From: Christensenella sp. UBA4626
GTDB lineage: Bacteria > Bacillota > Clostridia > Christensenellales > UBA1242
DNA: 26,359 nucleotides
Assembly (NCBI GenBank): GCA_002406115.1
Contig: DHNC01000034.1
Coordinates: forward strand, 1 to 26,359
Direction of reading: 5' to 3'
The first letter of the stretch is position 1. Each line of letters begins with the position of its first letter. Positions 1 through 6,878 of this stretch are shown here, one piece after another. Below the pieces are notes generated by a model. It worked only from the letters and a program-made list of their open reading frames with translations, ran no database searches and had not been told where the DNA came from. The translations under genes and the position numbers were made by a program.

Positions 1-40
1 TATTATATTTTATCCTTTTATTTATCTTTTAATAATATAT

Positions 41-568
41 TTAGTTAAATAAATTCCTAAATAATATAGTGAGTTTGTCGAAAATTGTCAACGTGTGATT
101 ATCGTCGTTATAATCACGTGGTTGATTTAAAGTGATTGTGATTTTTTCGCCTGTCAATTCCCCGTCCGGAGTGTCGTTATCCTTCATGATATCAATCACA
201 TTTTGTTCGGATTTAATGGTGTTTGTGTTGTCCGTAATTTTTTTGTGCAAAATGGCTTGTGTGGCGATGTTGGCACCCACAAAACCAAGCATAAGTGTAG
301 CAATTGCAATGTAAATACCTGTCACCAATTTCAAACGTTTTTTAACAAATTTTTTATGCTCGTCCTCTTTTCTGGTGAACTGCCTATCTTCCAACAACTG
401 GTTTGTTTCCGCATTTGTCAGCCCTTGCAATTTGGTTTCAGATTTAACCTCTTGTTCGCTTTTGATGAGGTCTTCAAGGCGTGGCAAATTATCGAGCGCA
501 ATATCTTGTTTTTCGCTTGGCTCGATATCGGTTGCTATTTCTGTTTTAACCTGCCTTTCCTCTTCCAT
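41..568 (-). CDS. Small single-pass membrane protein in the ftsL position
   Basis: A 175-residue protein of uncertain family. Residues 1-80 are charged and probably cytoplasmic (many E, K and D), residues 81-104 are one strong membrane segment (LVTGIYIAIATLMLGF...), and about 70 hydrophilic residues follow. I chose the ATG at 568 because it has an AAGAGGA ribosome site just upstream; an in-frame ATG at 637 would run 60 bases into rsmH. The start lies 8 bases after the rsmH stop, exactly where ftsL sits in the Bacillota division cluster, and the single-anchor topology fits FtsL. However, the cytoplasmic part is longer than usual for FtsL and the outer part, with NDNDT- and D-rich stretches, shows no clear leucine heptads. 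FtsL-like is therefore an inference from position and topology, not from sequence similarity. The stop is at 41-43 and the next gene lies outside the window. Confidence 0.7.
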   Translation of the reverse strand: MEEERQVKTEIATDIEPSEKQDIALDNLPRLEDLIKSEQEVKSETKLQGLTNAETNQLLEDRQFTRKEDEHKKFVKKRLKLVTGIYIAIATLMLGFVGANIATQAILHKKITDNTNTIKSEQNVIDIMKDNDTPDGELTGEKITITLNQPRDYNDDNHTLTIFDKLTILFRNLFN

Positions 569-575
569 ATTCCTC

Positions 576-1505
576 TTAAAGTTTTTCTGCAATACGCAAT
601 TTTGCACTGCCCGAGCGTGAATTTGACAACAACTCATTGTCGGTTGGCATAATTGGGTGACGTGTTATCAATTTAATATCTGCCTTATGCCCGCAAACAC
701 ACTTTGGCAAGCGAGGTGGGCAAATACAATCGGTTGAGTGCAATTTAAACGCATTTTTGACAATCCTATCCTCCAACGGATGGAATGTTATAATACAAAG
801 TCTACCATTTTTTTTCAAACTATGCAACATTTTTTCGACAGATGACGTCAAATCTGAAAGTTCGTTGTTGACCTCAATCCTTATCGCTTGAAACACCTTG
901 TTGCACAAACTTGCTTTGCCTTGAAATTTTGGTGGATAACTGGAAACGACAATATCCCTCAACTCAAATGTGGTGGTTATGGGCTTTGTTTCACGCTGCT
1001 TTACAATCTTGCGGGCGATTTGTCGAGAATTACGCTCTTCCCCATACTCAAACATTATGCGGGCAAGTTCTGCCTCGCTGTAATTGTTTACAACATATTC
1101 TGCGTCCATTTGCTGGCTCTTATTCATACGCATATCCAGCCTTGCGTCACGCATAAAACTAAAACCCCTTTCCGCCGTGTCGATTTGATAACTGCTTACG
1201 CCCAAATCTGCCAAAATGCCGTCGACTGCGGGGATGCCCAAATTTTCAAGAATATTGTCAATATTTGCAAAATTGTCGTTTACAAAAGTGATTTTATCCT
1301 TAAACTCTTTCAGCCTCTCATTTGCAGCGGAAAGTGCGTCCGTATCCTTGTCTATACAAATCAGCCTGCCGCCTTTTAAACGCTTTGCAATCTCGTAAGA
1401 ATGCCCTCCGCCACCTGTTGTGCAATCCACGTAAATACCATCGGGTTTTATATTAAGCCCTTCAATACTCTCATTTTTTAAAACTGAAATATGTTTAAAT
1501 TCCAT
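576..1505 (-). CDS. rsmH: 16S rRNA (cytosine-1402-N4) methyltransferase RsmH (MraW)
   Basis: RsmH transfers a methyl group from S-adenosylmethionine to N4 of C1402 in the decoding centre of 16S rRNA. The 309 residues are a normal length. Visible motifs are the N-terminal HISVLKNESIEGL, the SAM loop VDCTTGGGGHS (about 27-37), DGILADLGVSS, RGFSFMRDARLDMRMN, the FQAIRIEVNNEL segment and ITFHPLEDRIVK near the C-terminus. In the last motif the usual serine (FHSLEDR) is replaced by proline. The protein ends NSRSGSAKLRIAEKL, typical of the family. The ATG at 1505 follows an AAGGAT ribosome site. rsmH normally follows mraZ at the head of the division cluster; here a metallophosphoesterase gene lies upstream instead, 60 bases away. 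Confidence 0.97.
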   Translation of the reverse strand: MEFKHISVLKNESIEGLNIKPDGIYVDCTTGGGGHSYEIAKRLKGGRLICIDKDTDALSAANERLKEFKDKITFVNDNFANIDNILENLGIPAVDGILADLGVSSYQIDTAERGFSFMRDARLDMRMNKSQQMDAEYVVNNYSEAELARIMFEYGEERNSRQIARKIVKQRETKPITTTFELRDIVVSSYPPKFQGKASLCNKVFQAIRIEVNNELSDLTSSVEKMLHSLKKNGRLCIITFHPLEDRIVKNAFKLHSTDCICPPRLPKCVCGHKADIKLITRHPIMPTDNELLSNSRSGSAKLRIAEKL

Positions 1506-1565
1506 AATATCCTTTTTTACTCACTTAAAGCCAATTTGCTTGTTAGCAAAACGCTTTGTTGCTGT

Positions 1566-2273
1566 TTACTCTTTTGGATAAACTTGCAAAAGTTTGTTGT
1601 TTAATGCGTCACAACTTGTCAAATAATAGTCAACGCCATTTATTTTGTTATACATCATTTTAGGGTTTATATACCCATGCAGATGCGCAAAAATACAAGT
1701 TTCCACCCCAGCATCTTCAATCATTTTGGTGAACTCGTTTGGCTCCACTTTGTTGTTAAAAGGTGGATAATGAGTGATATATATGATTTTATCCTGCTCG
1801 CTGGTTTTGAGGTCTTGTGCGCTTTTAAGCGACATACCAAGCCTTATCAACTCCCTTGCGTAAATCTTCTGATTTTCATCATTATTGTTTTTGCCCTCTG
1901 GGATGAGCCAGCCACGGTTGCCGCAAAAAATATAGTTGCCAATTTTAATTGCATCATTTTGCAAAGCATAAACATTTGGTGGCAAAACCGCACGAACTTT
2001 GCTCACACTGTGCCACCAATAATCGTGATTGCCTCTTATGATGATTTTTGTGCCTTTCAAACTGTTTAACCAAATAAAATCTGGCACAACATCCTCTAAT
2101 TTCATTGCCCAAGAATAATCCCCAGCCAAAACAACAACATCGTCATCTTGAACTTTGCTGTTCCAATCGGAAACAATTTTTTCGATATAATTATCCCAAA
2201 CATGGCCGAAAACGTTCATCGGTTTTGTGTTGTTTATATCAAGATGAAGGTCGCTTATCGAATATATTTTCAT
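1566..2273 (-). CDS. Calcineurin-like metallophosphoesterase
   Basis: A 235-residue cytoplasmic phosphohydrolase with the full set of dinuclear-metal motifs: SISDLHLD (D8 and H10), VLAGDYSWAM (D of GD), IIRGNHDYWW (GNHD), YITHYPPF (H) and CIFAHLHGY (the GHxH-type motif, with Ala first). The early KPMNVFGHVWDNY segment recalls the bacterial COG1768 group of predicted phosphohydrolases, whose substrate is not known to me. I use ATG 2273 because AGGTGT lies just before it and the family begins MKIYSISDLHL; an in-frame ATG at 2330 would extend back over the upstream gene. The upstream acyltransferase-like gene ends 7 bases before this start, so the two are probably co-transcribed. Confidence 0.9.
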   Translation of the reverse strand: MKIYSISDLHLDINNTKPMNVFGHVWDNYIEKIVSDWNSKVQDDDVVVLAGDYSWAMKLEDVVPDFIWLNSLKGTKIIIRGNHDYWWHSVSKVRAVLPPNVYALQNDAIKIGNYIFCGNRGWLIPEGKNNNDENQKIYARELIRLGMSLKSAQDLKTSEQDKIIYITHYPPFNNKVEPNEFTKMIEDAGVETCIFAHLHGYINPKMMYNKINGVDYYLTSCDALNNKLLQVYPKE

Positions 2274-2280
2274 ATTACAC

Positions 2281-2868
2281 CTACCCTTCAACCTTGTCTG
2301 AATTTTTTGCCAAACGTTCGTTTCTAGCATAAAGCATCATAAGTTTTGGTCTATTGTACCTCTGCACGATGACCGGCATGAGATTTATTGCCAAATTTGC
2401 AAAGACGAGAGGCAAGCCAACGATATGCCAAACTGGCAAACAAACGAAAATGGCAAGGCTGCCCAATATTGCACTAAAAGCATGGTCGTACTCGGCAACT
2501 ATGGTGTTTCGGATAAACATTTCAACATTTTTATTGTCCTTCATATCGCCCACTTTGGATTTATCATACCCAGCAAAAACTTTGCCCAGTTCTGGAATTT
2601 TGTCTTTCCAAAGCCTGACGCCCAATTTAAGGTGCATTTTTTGCTCCCATTTGCCGACCCTATAAATATCTTTAAACGGATGAATTTTGTTAACCAAAGA
2701 CTGGAAAAACACCGCACAAACAATGTTGACAATAATCATCACAAGCAAAGTGTTGGCAATATAGCGAAAAATTGCGCCATCGGTAAAACCCATGACGTTC
2801 ACCCCAACTGTAAGCCCCAAAACAAGCGAAAGAATGGTGGCAATTGCTGCTATAATTGCAAAAAACAT
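2281..2868 (-). CDS. CrtO-like membrane acyltransferase family protein
   Basis: A 195-residue integral membrane protein with hydrophobic segments at about 1-28, 35-57 and 130-165. The pattern LGVRLWKDKIPELG, then FIRNTIVAEYDHA, and the C-terminal PVIVQRYNRPKLMMLY resembles the glycosyl-4,4'-diaponeurosporenoate acyltransferase (CrtO) family, which in Staphylococcus adds a fatty acyl chain to the sugar of staphyloxanthin. I see no other carotenoid genes nearby, so a staphyloxanthin role is unlikely; the homologues in Clostridia probably act on another membrane glycolipid, but that is inference. The ATG at 2868 has a good AAGGAAC ribosome site. It probably heads the unit with the metallophosphoesterase 7 bases downstream. 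Family assignment is from memory of motifs. Confidence 0.68.
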   Translation of the reverse strand: MFFAIIAAIATILSLVLGLTVGVNVMGFTDGAIFRYIANTLLVMIIVNIVCAVFFQSLVNKIHPFKDIYRVGKWEQKMHLKLGVRLWKDKIPELGKVFAGYDKSKVGDMKDNKNVEMFIRNTIVAEYDHAFSAILGSLAIFVCLPVWHIVGLPLVFANLAINLMPVIVQRYNRPKLMMLYARNERLAKNSDKVEG

Positions 2869-3004
2869 ACGTTCCTTTTTATAACACAGATTAGTTTAAA
2901 ACCGTTAATACTATGTATTAAAAGACTATCAAATTTAGGGTTTTCTGTCAAACATTTTGCAAAAGATACGGGTTTTTAACATTTTTTTAAAGGTGTGAAT
3001 AAAA

Positions 3005-3010
3005 TATAAT
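3005..3010 (+). promoter_or_regulatory. Possible -10 box upstream of the 3030 gene
   Basis: TATAAT is followed after 9 bases by an AGGAGGT ribosome site. Only a T-run is found at the -35 distance, so this may be a weak or alternative-sigma promoter. Confidence 0.35.
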
Positions 3011-3029
3011 AGTATTTTAGGAGGTTAAA

Positions 3030-3698
3030 ATGTCATTTTACACTGATTCACGTCCCGGCATATTCCCCGGACAGACAAACAATGTAACAAACGGGCTATG
3101 CGAGAGAATCTGCATTCAAGCGACAAAAGTTTTTGATGCTTGTATGAATCAAAGTCAACTTGAAGACTATTCATTAGCATTGACAAACTTCACACCAGCC
3201 AACCCAACCACACCTTTGACTTTTGTCAGCGGCAATTCTGTGATTGGCAGCGGAGCAACTGTGACAAATGTCAACATCACCAGATTTGATGATAGACCAA
3301 ACTTTGCTCGTGTGCAAGCAACAATCAACATCCCTGTAACTGTTACATATACCGACGCTAACAACGTCGCAGGCACTGCAACTGGCACTATCAGTTTGCC
3401 ACAAGATGTTATTTTGTATGTGCCACAACCATCTCTCACACCTATCAATGTAGTTGCCTTTGGCACTGCGGTTATCTCTGCCGGCAATTACAACACAACC
3501 ACTGGCGGATTTACAATCAATGCCTGCGTAACCACAATTTTAAAAGTGGTGGCAGAAGTTGATGTGCTTGTGCCAAGTTACGGCTATTGCCCTATTCCAC
3601 CATGCACACCTTACACTGCTGGCGATGTATGCCCAGGGGTGTTTAATTTGCCACTTTATCCGACTGCTGTTAGTCCGCAGTCGCAGAATGCGAAATAA
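3030..3698 (+). CDS. Conserved protein of unknown function, possibly spore-coat related
   Basis: A 222-residue protein with no signal peptide and no membrane segment. The N-terminus MSFYTDSRPGIFPGQ leads into LCERICIQATKVFDACMNQ (two early cysteines, a third in DAC). The middle (about 55-150) is beta-rich with many T, N and V residues, including RFDDRPNFARVQATINIPV and VTVTYTDANN. The C-terminal part has ACVTTILKVVAEVDVLVPS, then YCPIPPC and VCPGVFNLPLYP, and the short tail TAVSPQSQNAK. I recall similar CIQ..KVFDAC proteins as frequent in spore-forming Clostridia and suspect a coat or surface-layer structural role, but cannot name a family. The ribosome site AGGAGGT is perfect. It is a single-gene unit ending in the terminator at 3829-3858. 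A second copy of its tail lies just downstream. Confidence 0.85.
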   Translation: MSFYTDSRPGIFPGQTNNVTNGLCERICIQATKVFDACMNQSQLEDYSLALTNFTPANPTTPLTFVSGNSVIGSGATVTNVNITRFDDRPNFARVQATINIPVTVTYTDANNVAGTATGTISLPQDVILYVPQPSLTPINVVAFGTAVISAGNYNTTTGGFTINACVTTILKVVAEVDVLVPSYGYCPIPPCTPYTAGDVCPGVFNLPLYPTAVSPQSQNAK

Positions 3699-3756
3699 CA
3701 GCAAAGGATACAAGTCAAGCCAAATATGTTGAGTACCAACGAAACATACTCGGCTT

Positions 3757-3801
3757 ATGTACCCAACAGCGGTTAGTCCGCAAAGTCAAAATGCGAAGTA
3801 A
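3757..3801 (+). pseudogene. Relic C-terminus of a lost paralogue of the 3030 gene
   Basis: The 14 codons ending at 3801 read M-YPTAVSPQSQNAK-stop. This is the same 13-residue tail as the end of the 3030-3698 gene (its codons at 3657-3698). Eight of the 13 sense codons differ in DNA (for example TAT/TAC, CAG/CAA, TCG/AGT), and every difference is synonymous. The frame is closed by a TGA at 3730-3732, and there is no ribosome site before the ATG at 3757. The simplest reading is a tandem paralogue that evolved under protein-level selection and later lost all but its 3' end. Confidence 0.75.
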
Positions 3802-3828
3802 ACGCTAACAACAATGGCTAATTTAAAC

Positions 3829-3858
3829 AAAAAACGTCCAAAGAAATGGACGTTTTTT
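3829..3858 (+). terminator. Bidirectional intrinsic terminator
   Basis: The stem AAAAAACGTCCA / TGGACGTTTTTT has a 6-base loop and a T-run in both directions. It can end the 3030 transcript on plus and engB on minus. Confidence 0.9.
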
Positions 3859-3917
3859 TATGTTTAACGCATATTTAGGCAAAAATTGTTATTTGTTTGT
3901 GATTTTCAAATTTTACT

Positions 3918-4505
3918 TTACAAATACACACCTAGCAAATTTGCAATTTGCTCTCCCCCTTGCTTTTTGCTTGCGCTTGTTGGGACAATCAAGTTTTGGT
4001 TAAATCTCAACACCTTGCCAACTTTGTTGATTTGATTGTTGATTTCGCTCCTTGAAATTTTGTCCGTTTTTGTAAGCACCAAAATTGAGGTGAGTTCGTT
4101 AGCTGCAAGATACTCAATCATTTGTTTGTCCAAACTGGTTGGCTCCAATCTGCTGTCCAACAAGACCATAACAAGTTTCAAATTTGGATTGTCGGAAAAA
4201 TAATCATTCATCACATTATCCCAAGAAGATGCCACGCCTTTGCCCGCTTTGTGGAAGCCATATCCCGGCAAATCCACCAAATAAAATTGATTGTTTACGT
4301 TGAAATAATTCACCAAACGGGTTCTTCCTGGAGTGGAACTGGTTTTTGCCATTTTGCTGTTGCCTGTAAGCATATTGATGAGGCTGCTTTTGCCAACATT
4401 GCTCCTGCCAACAATTGCAATCTGAGGCAACTCGTCTGAAATAAACTCATCCTTTTTGCTTGCGCTTTTGACGAATTTGACATTTATAAATCTAACGTTT
4501 TCCAT
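3918..4505 (-). CDS. engB: Ribosome biogenesis GTPase EngB (YsxC/YihA)
   Basis: A 195-residue TrmE-Era-EngA-EngB-type GTPase needed for late 50S subunit assembly. All G boxes are visible: G1 GRSNVGKSS (about 34-42), G2 TSSTPGRT, G3 VDLPGYG, G4 TKTD and G5 TSASKK. Length and N-terminus match the family, so the ATG at 4505 looks right. No Shine-Dalgarno sequence precedes it: the upstream bases are a TATAAT box ending 7 bases before the ATG, which suggests a leaderless transcript (see the promoter at 4513-4542). It is a single-gene unit, divergent from dinB. Confidence 0.97.
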   Translation of the reverse strand: MENVRFINVKFVKSASKKDEFISDELPQIAIVGRSNVGKSSLINMLTGNSKMAKTSSTPGRTRLVNYFNVNNQFYLVDLPGYGFHKAGKGVASSWDNVMNDYFSDNPNLKLVMVLLDSRLEPTSLDKQMIEYLAANELTSILVLTKTDKISRSEINNQINKVGKVLRFNQNLIVPTSASKKQGGEQIANLLGVYL

Positions 4506-4512
4506 ATTTTTA

Positions 4513-4542
4513 ATTATACCATTTATGCGCAGTTAAAGTCAA
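4513..4542 (-). promoter_or_regulatory. engB sigma-A promoter placed against the start codon
   Basis: On the minus strand, TTGACT (4542-4537), an 18-base spacer and TATAAT (4518-4513) preceded by TGG, an extended -10. The box ends 7 bases before the engB ATG, so transcription would begin at or next to the start codon. Confidence 0.8.
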
Positions 4543-4608
4543 TTTTATTGTTGTATAAAATCGCAATAAAAAATTTTGGCGTTTTGTGGATTTTGTGATA
4601 TAAAGATG

Positions 4609-4637
4609 TTGACATTGTCGAACATATGTTCTATAAT
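4609..4637 (+). promoter_or_regulatory. dinB consensus sigma-A promoter
   Basis: TTGACA (4609-4614), 17 bases, TATAAT (4632-4637): a perfect housekeeping promoter, consistent with a strong promoter held off by a repressor. Confidence 0.92.
4619..4632 (+). promoter_or_regulatory. LexA (SOS) box of dinB
   Basis: CGAACATATGTTCT matches the Bacillota LexA operator CGAAC-N4-GTTCG at all but the last base. It fills the promoter spacer and touches the -10 box, so LexA binding would block polymerase. lexA itself is not in the window. Confidence 0.9.
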
Positions 4638-4657
4638 ATTGCAAAAGGAGTGTGTCT

Positions 4658-5833
4658 ATGGATAGAGCGATTTTACATATTGACTGTAACAATTTTTATG
4701 CGTCTGTTGAATGTTTGCTCAATCCGTCGCTCAAAAACTATGCGATTGCTGTGGCGGGTGACCCATTAAAACGCACTGGTATAATACTTGCAAAAAACTA
4801 CCTCGCAAAAGCCTTTGGGGTAAAAACTGGCGAAGCAATTTGGGAGGCAAAACAAAAATGTCCTTCGCTGATATGCGTTGCGCCAAAATTTGAAAAATAT
4901 CAAGAATATAGCCAAAAATGCCATGAGATTTTTTATCAATACACCGACCTTATCGAGCCTTTTGGCATTGATGAGTGCTGGTTGGATGTAACTGGCAGTT
5001 TGAAGTTGTTCAACTGCACGGCAAGCGAACTGGCAAAAAGGATACAAAATCAAATAAAGCAAGAATTGGGGCTTTCAGTGTCAGTTGGCATCTCTTGGGG
5101 GAAAAGCCTTGCAAAACTTGGCAGCGACATGAAAAAACCTATGGGGCTGACCGAAATCAATCGGGAAAATCATTTAGACATCCTCAAACGCACCAAAATT
5201 GACGATATGATTATGATTGGTAAGCACACCGCCCAAAAATTGCATAAAATCAATGTCAACACACTTTACGACTTGCACTGCCTCACCCCAGAATTTTTGC
5301 AAAAACAATTTGGCGTGATTGGATTGTATTTGCACAACTCGGTTGACGGCGTGGACGATGACATTCTTTTAACACCGAAAGACGAGGACACAAAAAGTGT
5401 TGGCAATGGTGCCACCGCCGTTCACGACATGACCACGCTGGATGAAATAAAAAACTTTTTGCACGATTTGGCAAGCAAAGTTTCCAAACGTATGCGTGCC
5501 CACGATTTTAAAGCAAACACAATTCACTTAGGCATCAAGTATGCGGACTTCTCCTACTCTGCCGCCCAACACAAAAAATCGGTGTATTTCAGCAACGAGC
5601 AAGACATTTTTAATTTTGCTTACGAAATTTTTTTGGGGTTGGCTGGCACAAAGTTTCCGCCGGTGAGGGCTTTGCGGGTTTCGGTCACAAATCTGATTTC
5701 CGGCAGTGATGAGCAACAAGTGAATATTTTTACAAATCATAAAAACGAAAACCTTTGCTCGGCAATCGACAAACTTAAAGACAAATTTGGTGAGGATGTT
5801 ATTTCTTTTGCAAAGGACTACAAGTCTTTTTAA
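4658..5833 (+). CDS. dinB: Y-family translesion DNA polymerase IV (DinB)
   Basis: A 391-residue error-prone polymerase that bypasses DNA lesions during the SOS response. Catalytic acidic residues are visible: D9 in HIDCNNFYASVE, and D105 and E106 in FGIDECWLDVTGS. The steric-gate region NNFYASVE is intact. SVSVGISWGKSLAKLGSDMKKP is the typical thumb-proximal motif, followed by the HhH segment and the little-finger domain. QQVNIF at about 353-358 looks like a beta-clamp-binding motif (QLxLF type). I chose ATG 4658, 7 bases after AAAGGAG; a GTG at 4652 abuts the ribosome site and is less likely. The LexA box in its promoter makes SOS control the clear expectation. Short C-terminal variants exist in this family, and nothing is missing. 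Confidence 0.96.
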   Translation: MDRAILHIDCNNFYASVECLLNPSLKNYAIAVAGDPLKRTGIILAKNYLAKAFGVKTGEAIWEAKQKCPSLICVAPKFEKYQEYSQKCHEIFYQYTDLIEPFGIDECWLDVTGSLKLFNCTASELAKRIQNQIKQELGLSVSVGISWGKSLAKLGSDMKKPMGLTEINRENHLDILKRTKIDDMIMIGKHTAQKLHKINVNTLYDLHCLTPEFLQKQFGVIGLYLHNSVDGVDDDILLTPKDEDTKSVGNGATAVHDMTTLDEIKNFLHDLASKVSKRMRAHDFKANTIHLGIKYADFSYSAAQHKKSVYFSNEQDIFNFAYEIFLGLAGTKFPPVRALRVSVTNLISGSDEQQVNIFTNHKNENLCSAIDKLKDKFGEDVISFAKDYKSF

Positions 5834-5848
5834 TCCCTAATGTTTGCT

Positions 5849-5910
5849 TCAAAAAAACCAATTTATTTGACTATGCTTAAAATATGGTTTGTTGTGCCTA
5901 TAAGAAAAAC
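5849..5910. repeat. Dispersed 60-bp repeat, copy 1
   Basis: AAAACCAATTTATTT, a variable centre, then AAAATATGGTT-GTTG and AAGAAAAA. It matches 18682-18747 over about 60 bases with a few indels. AAACC and GGTTT arms allow a weak hairpin. Confidence 0.65.
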
Positions 5911-5919
5911 AAGCGTAAC

Positions 5920-5948
5920 TTAATACATTCAAAACAACTGCATATAAT
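5920..5948 (+). promoter_or_regulatory. Transglycosylase promoter close to the start codon
   Basis: TTAATA (4 of 6 to the -35 consensus), 17 bases, then perfect TATAAT (5943-5948). The ATG at 5954 follows after only 5 bases, so the mRNA would be leaderless. Confidence 0.6.
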
Positions 5949-5953
5949 ATGTT

Positions 5954-6508
5954 ATGAAAAAAACTGGAGTTATCTGCATTTCTGTTTTGTCTGTCATTAT
6001 TTTGCCTGCTTGTTTTTTTATTGCGATGAGGAAAATTTATCCTGTTAAGTACACAAATGAAATCAGCACTTACGCAAATCAAAACGACATTCCTCCCTAC
6101 ATCATTGCAAGCCTTGTGAACACCGAAAGTTCGTTTGACAAAAACGCCTATTCAAACAAAAAAGCAATTGGTTTGATGCAGATAAAACTCTCCACCGCTG
6201 AATATATGATTGACTATTACAACCTGCCAGACGAGATTGATGAAACACAACTTTTTGATGTGGAAACAAACTTAAAATTTGGCTGTCTTTATCTTAAATA
6301 TTTGCAAACAAAATTCAAAAATTTGGACACCGCTTTTGCTGCATACAACGCTGGTGAAACAGTGGTTAGGTCTTGGTTAAAAAATGAAGAATATTCGTCC
6401 GACGGAATTAGTTTAAATTATATTCCTTATCAAGAAACAGCACAATATTTAAACAAAATAAATAAAAACATAAAACACTATAAAAAAATTAAAAAATTTA
6501 AAAAATAA
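5954..6508 (+). CDS. Membrane-anchored lytic transglycosylase (SLT domain)
   Basis: A 184-residue cell-wall enzyme that cleaves the MurNAc-GlcNAc bond of peptidoglycan with formation of 1,6-anhydro ends. The N-terminus MKKTGVICISVLSVIILPAC is a signal/anchor; LPAC could be an imperfect lipobox, but the hydrophobic run continues past the cysteine, so a plain anchor is as likely. The SLT domain starts near 35: NTESSFDKNAYS carries the catalytic Glu (E58), then KAIGLMQI and FAAYNAGETVV. The C-terminus is lysine-rich. The ATG at 5954 lacks any Shine-Dalgarno sequence and sits 5 bases after a TATAAT box. It is a single gene between dinB and a very AT-rich gap. Confidence 0.92.
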   Translation: MKKTGVICISVLSVIILPACFFIAMRKIYPVKYTNEISTYANQNDIPPYIIASLVNTESSFDKNAYSNKKAIGLMQIKLSTAEYMIDYYNLPDEIDETQLFDVETNLKFGCLYLKYLQTKFKNLDTAFAAYNAGETVVRSWLKNEEYSSDGISLNYIPYQETAQYLNKINKNIKHYKKIKKFKK

Positions 6509-6878
6509 CGATAAAATTTGTGTTTTTTATTAAAAAATTTAATATTTTTATAATTTTTTTTCATTCGGTTTGATATATTAAAAAAATAAATATTTATTTT
6601 GATTTTGACCGAAAAAATATATCAAAATCCATAAAAACGCTTAAAAAACAATGTTTTTTATAATATTTTTCAAAAAAATTAGATTTTTTAAAATAAATGT
6701 GTGTGTTATGAACAAGAAAAAATATATAAAGATGAACAAATTAAAAAAATAAATTGTTATTTTTTGTAAAAAAACAAATATTTTATAAAAAACAATATAA
6801 TTTATATGCTTTTTAAATAATTTTTAGTTGTTTAATTTTAATTTTTTAAATTTTTTTGATTTATATTTCCATCATCTT
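6509..6878. other. Very AT-rich intergenic region without genes
   Basis: 370 bases dominated by A- and T-runs. It separates the convergent transglycosylase and YkvI-like genes. Around 6564-6630, TTCGGT/ACCGAA and TTTGATATATT/AATATATCAAA arms can pair, but in mutually exclusive arrangements. No clear terminator with a GC-rich stem was found for either gene. Confidence 0.7.
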
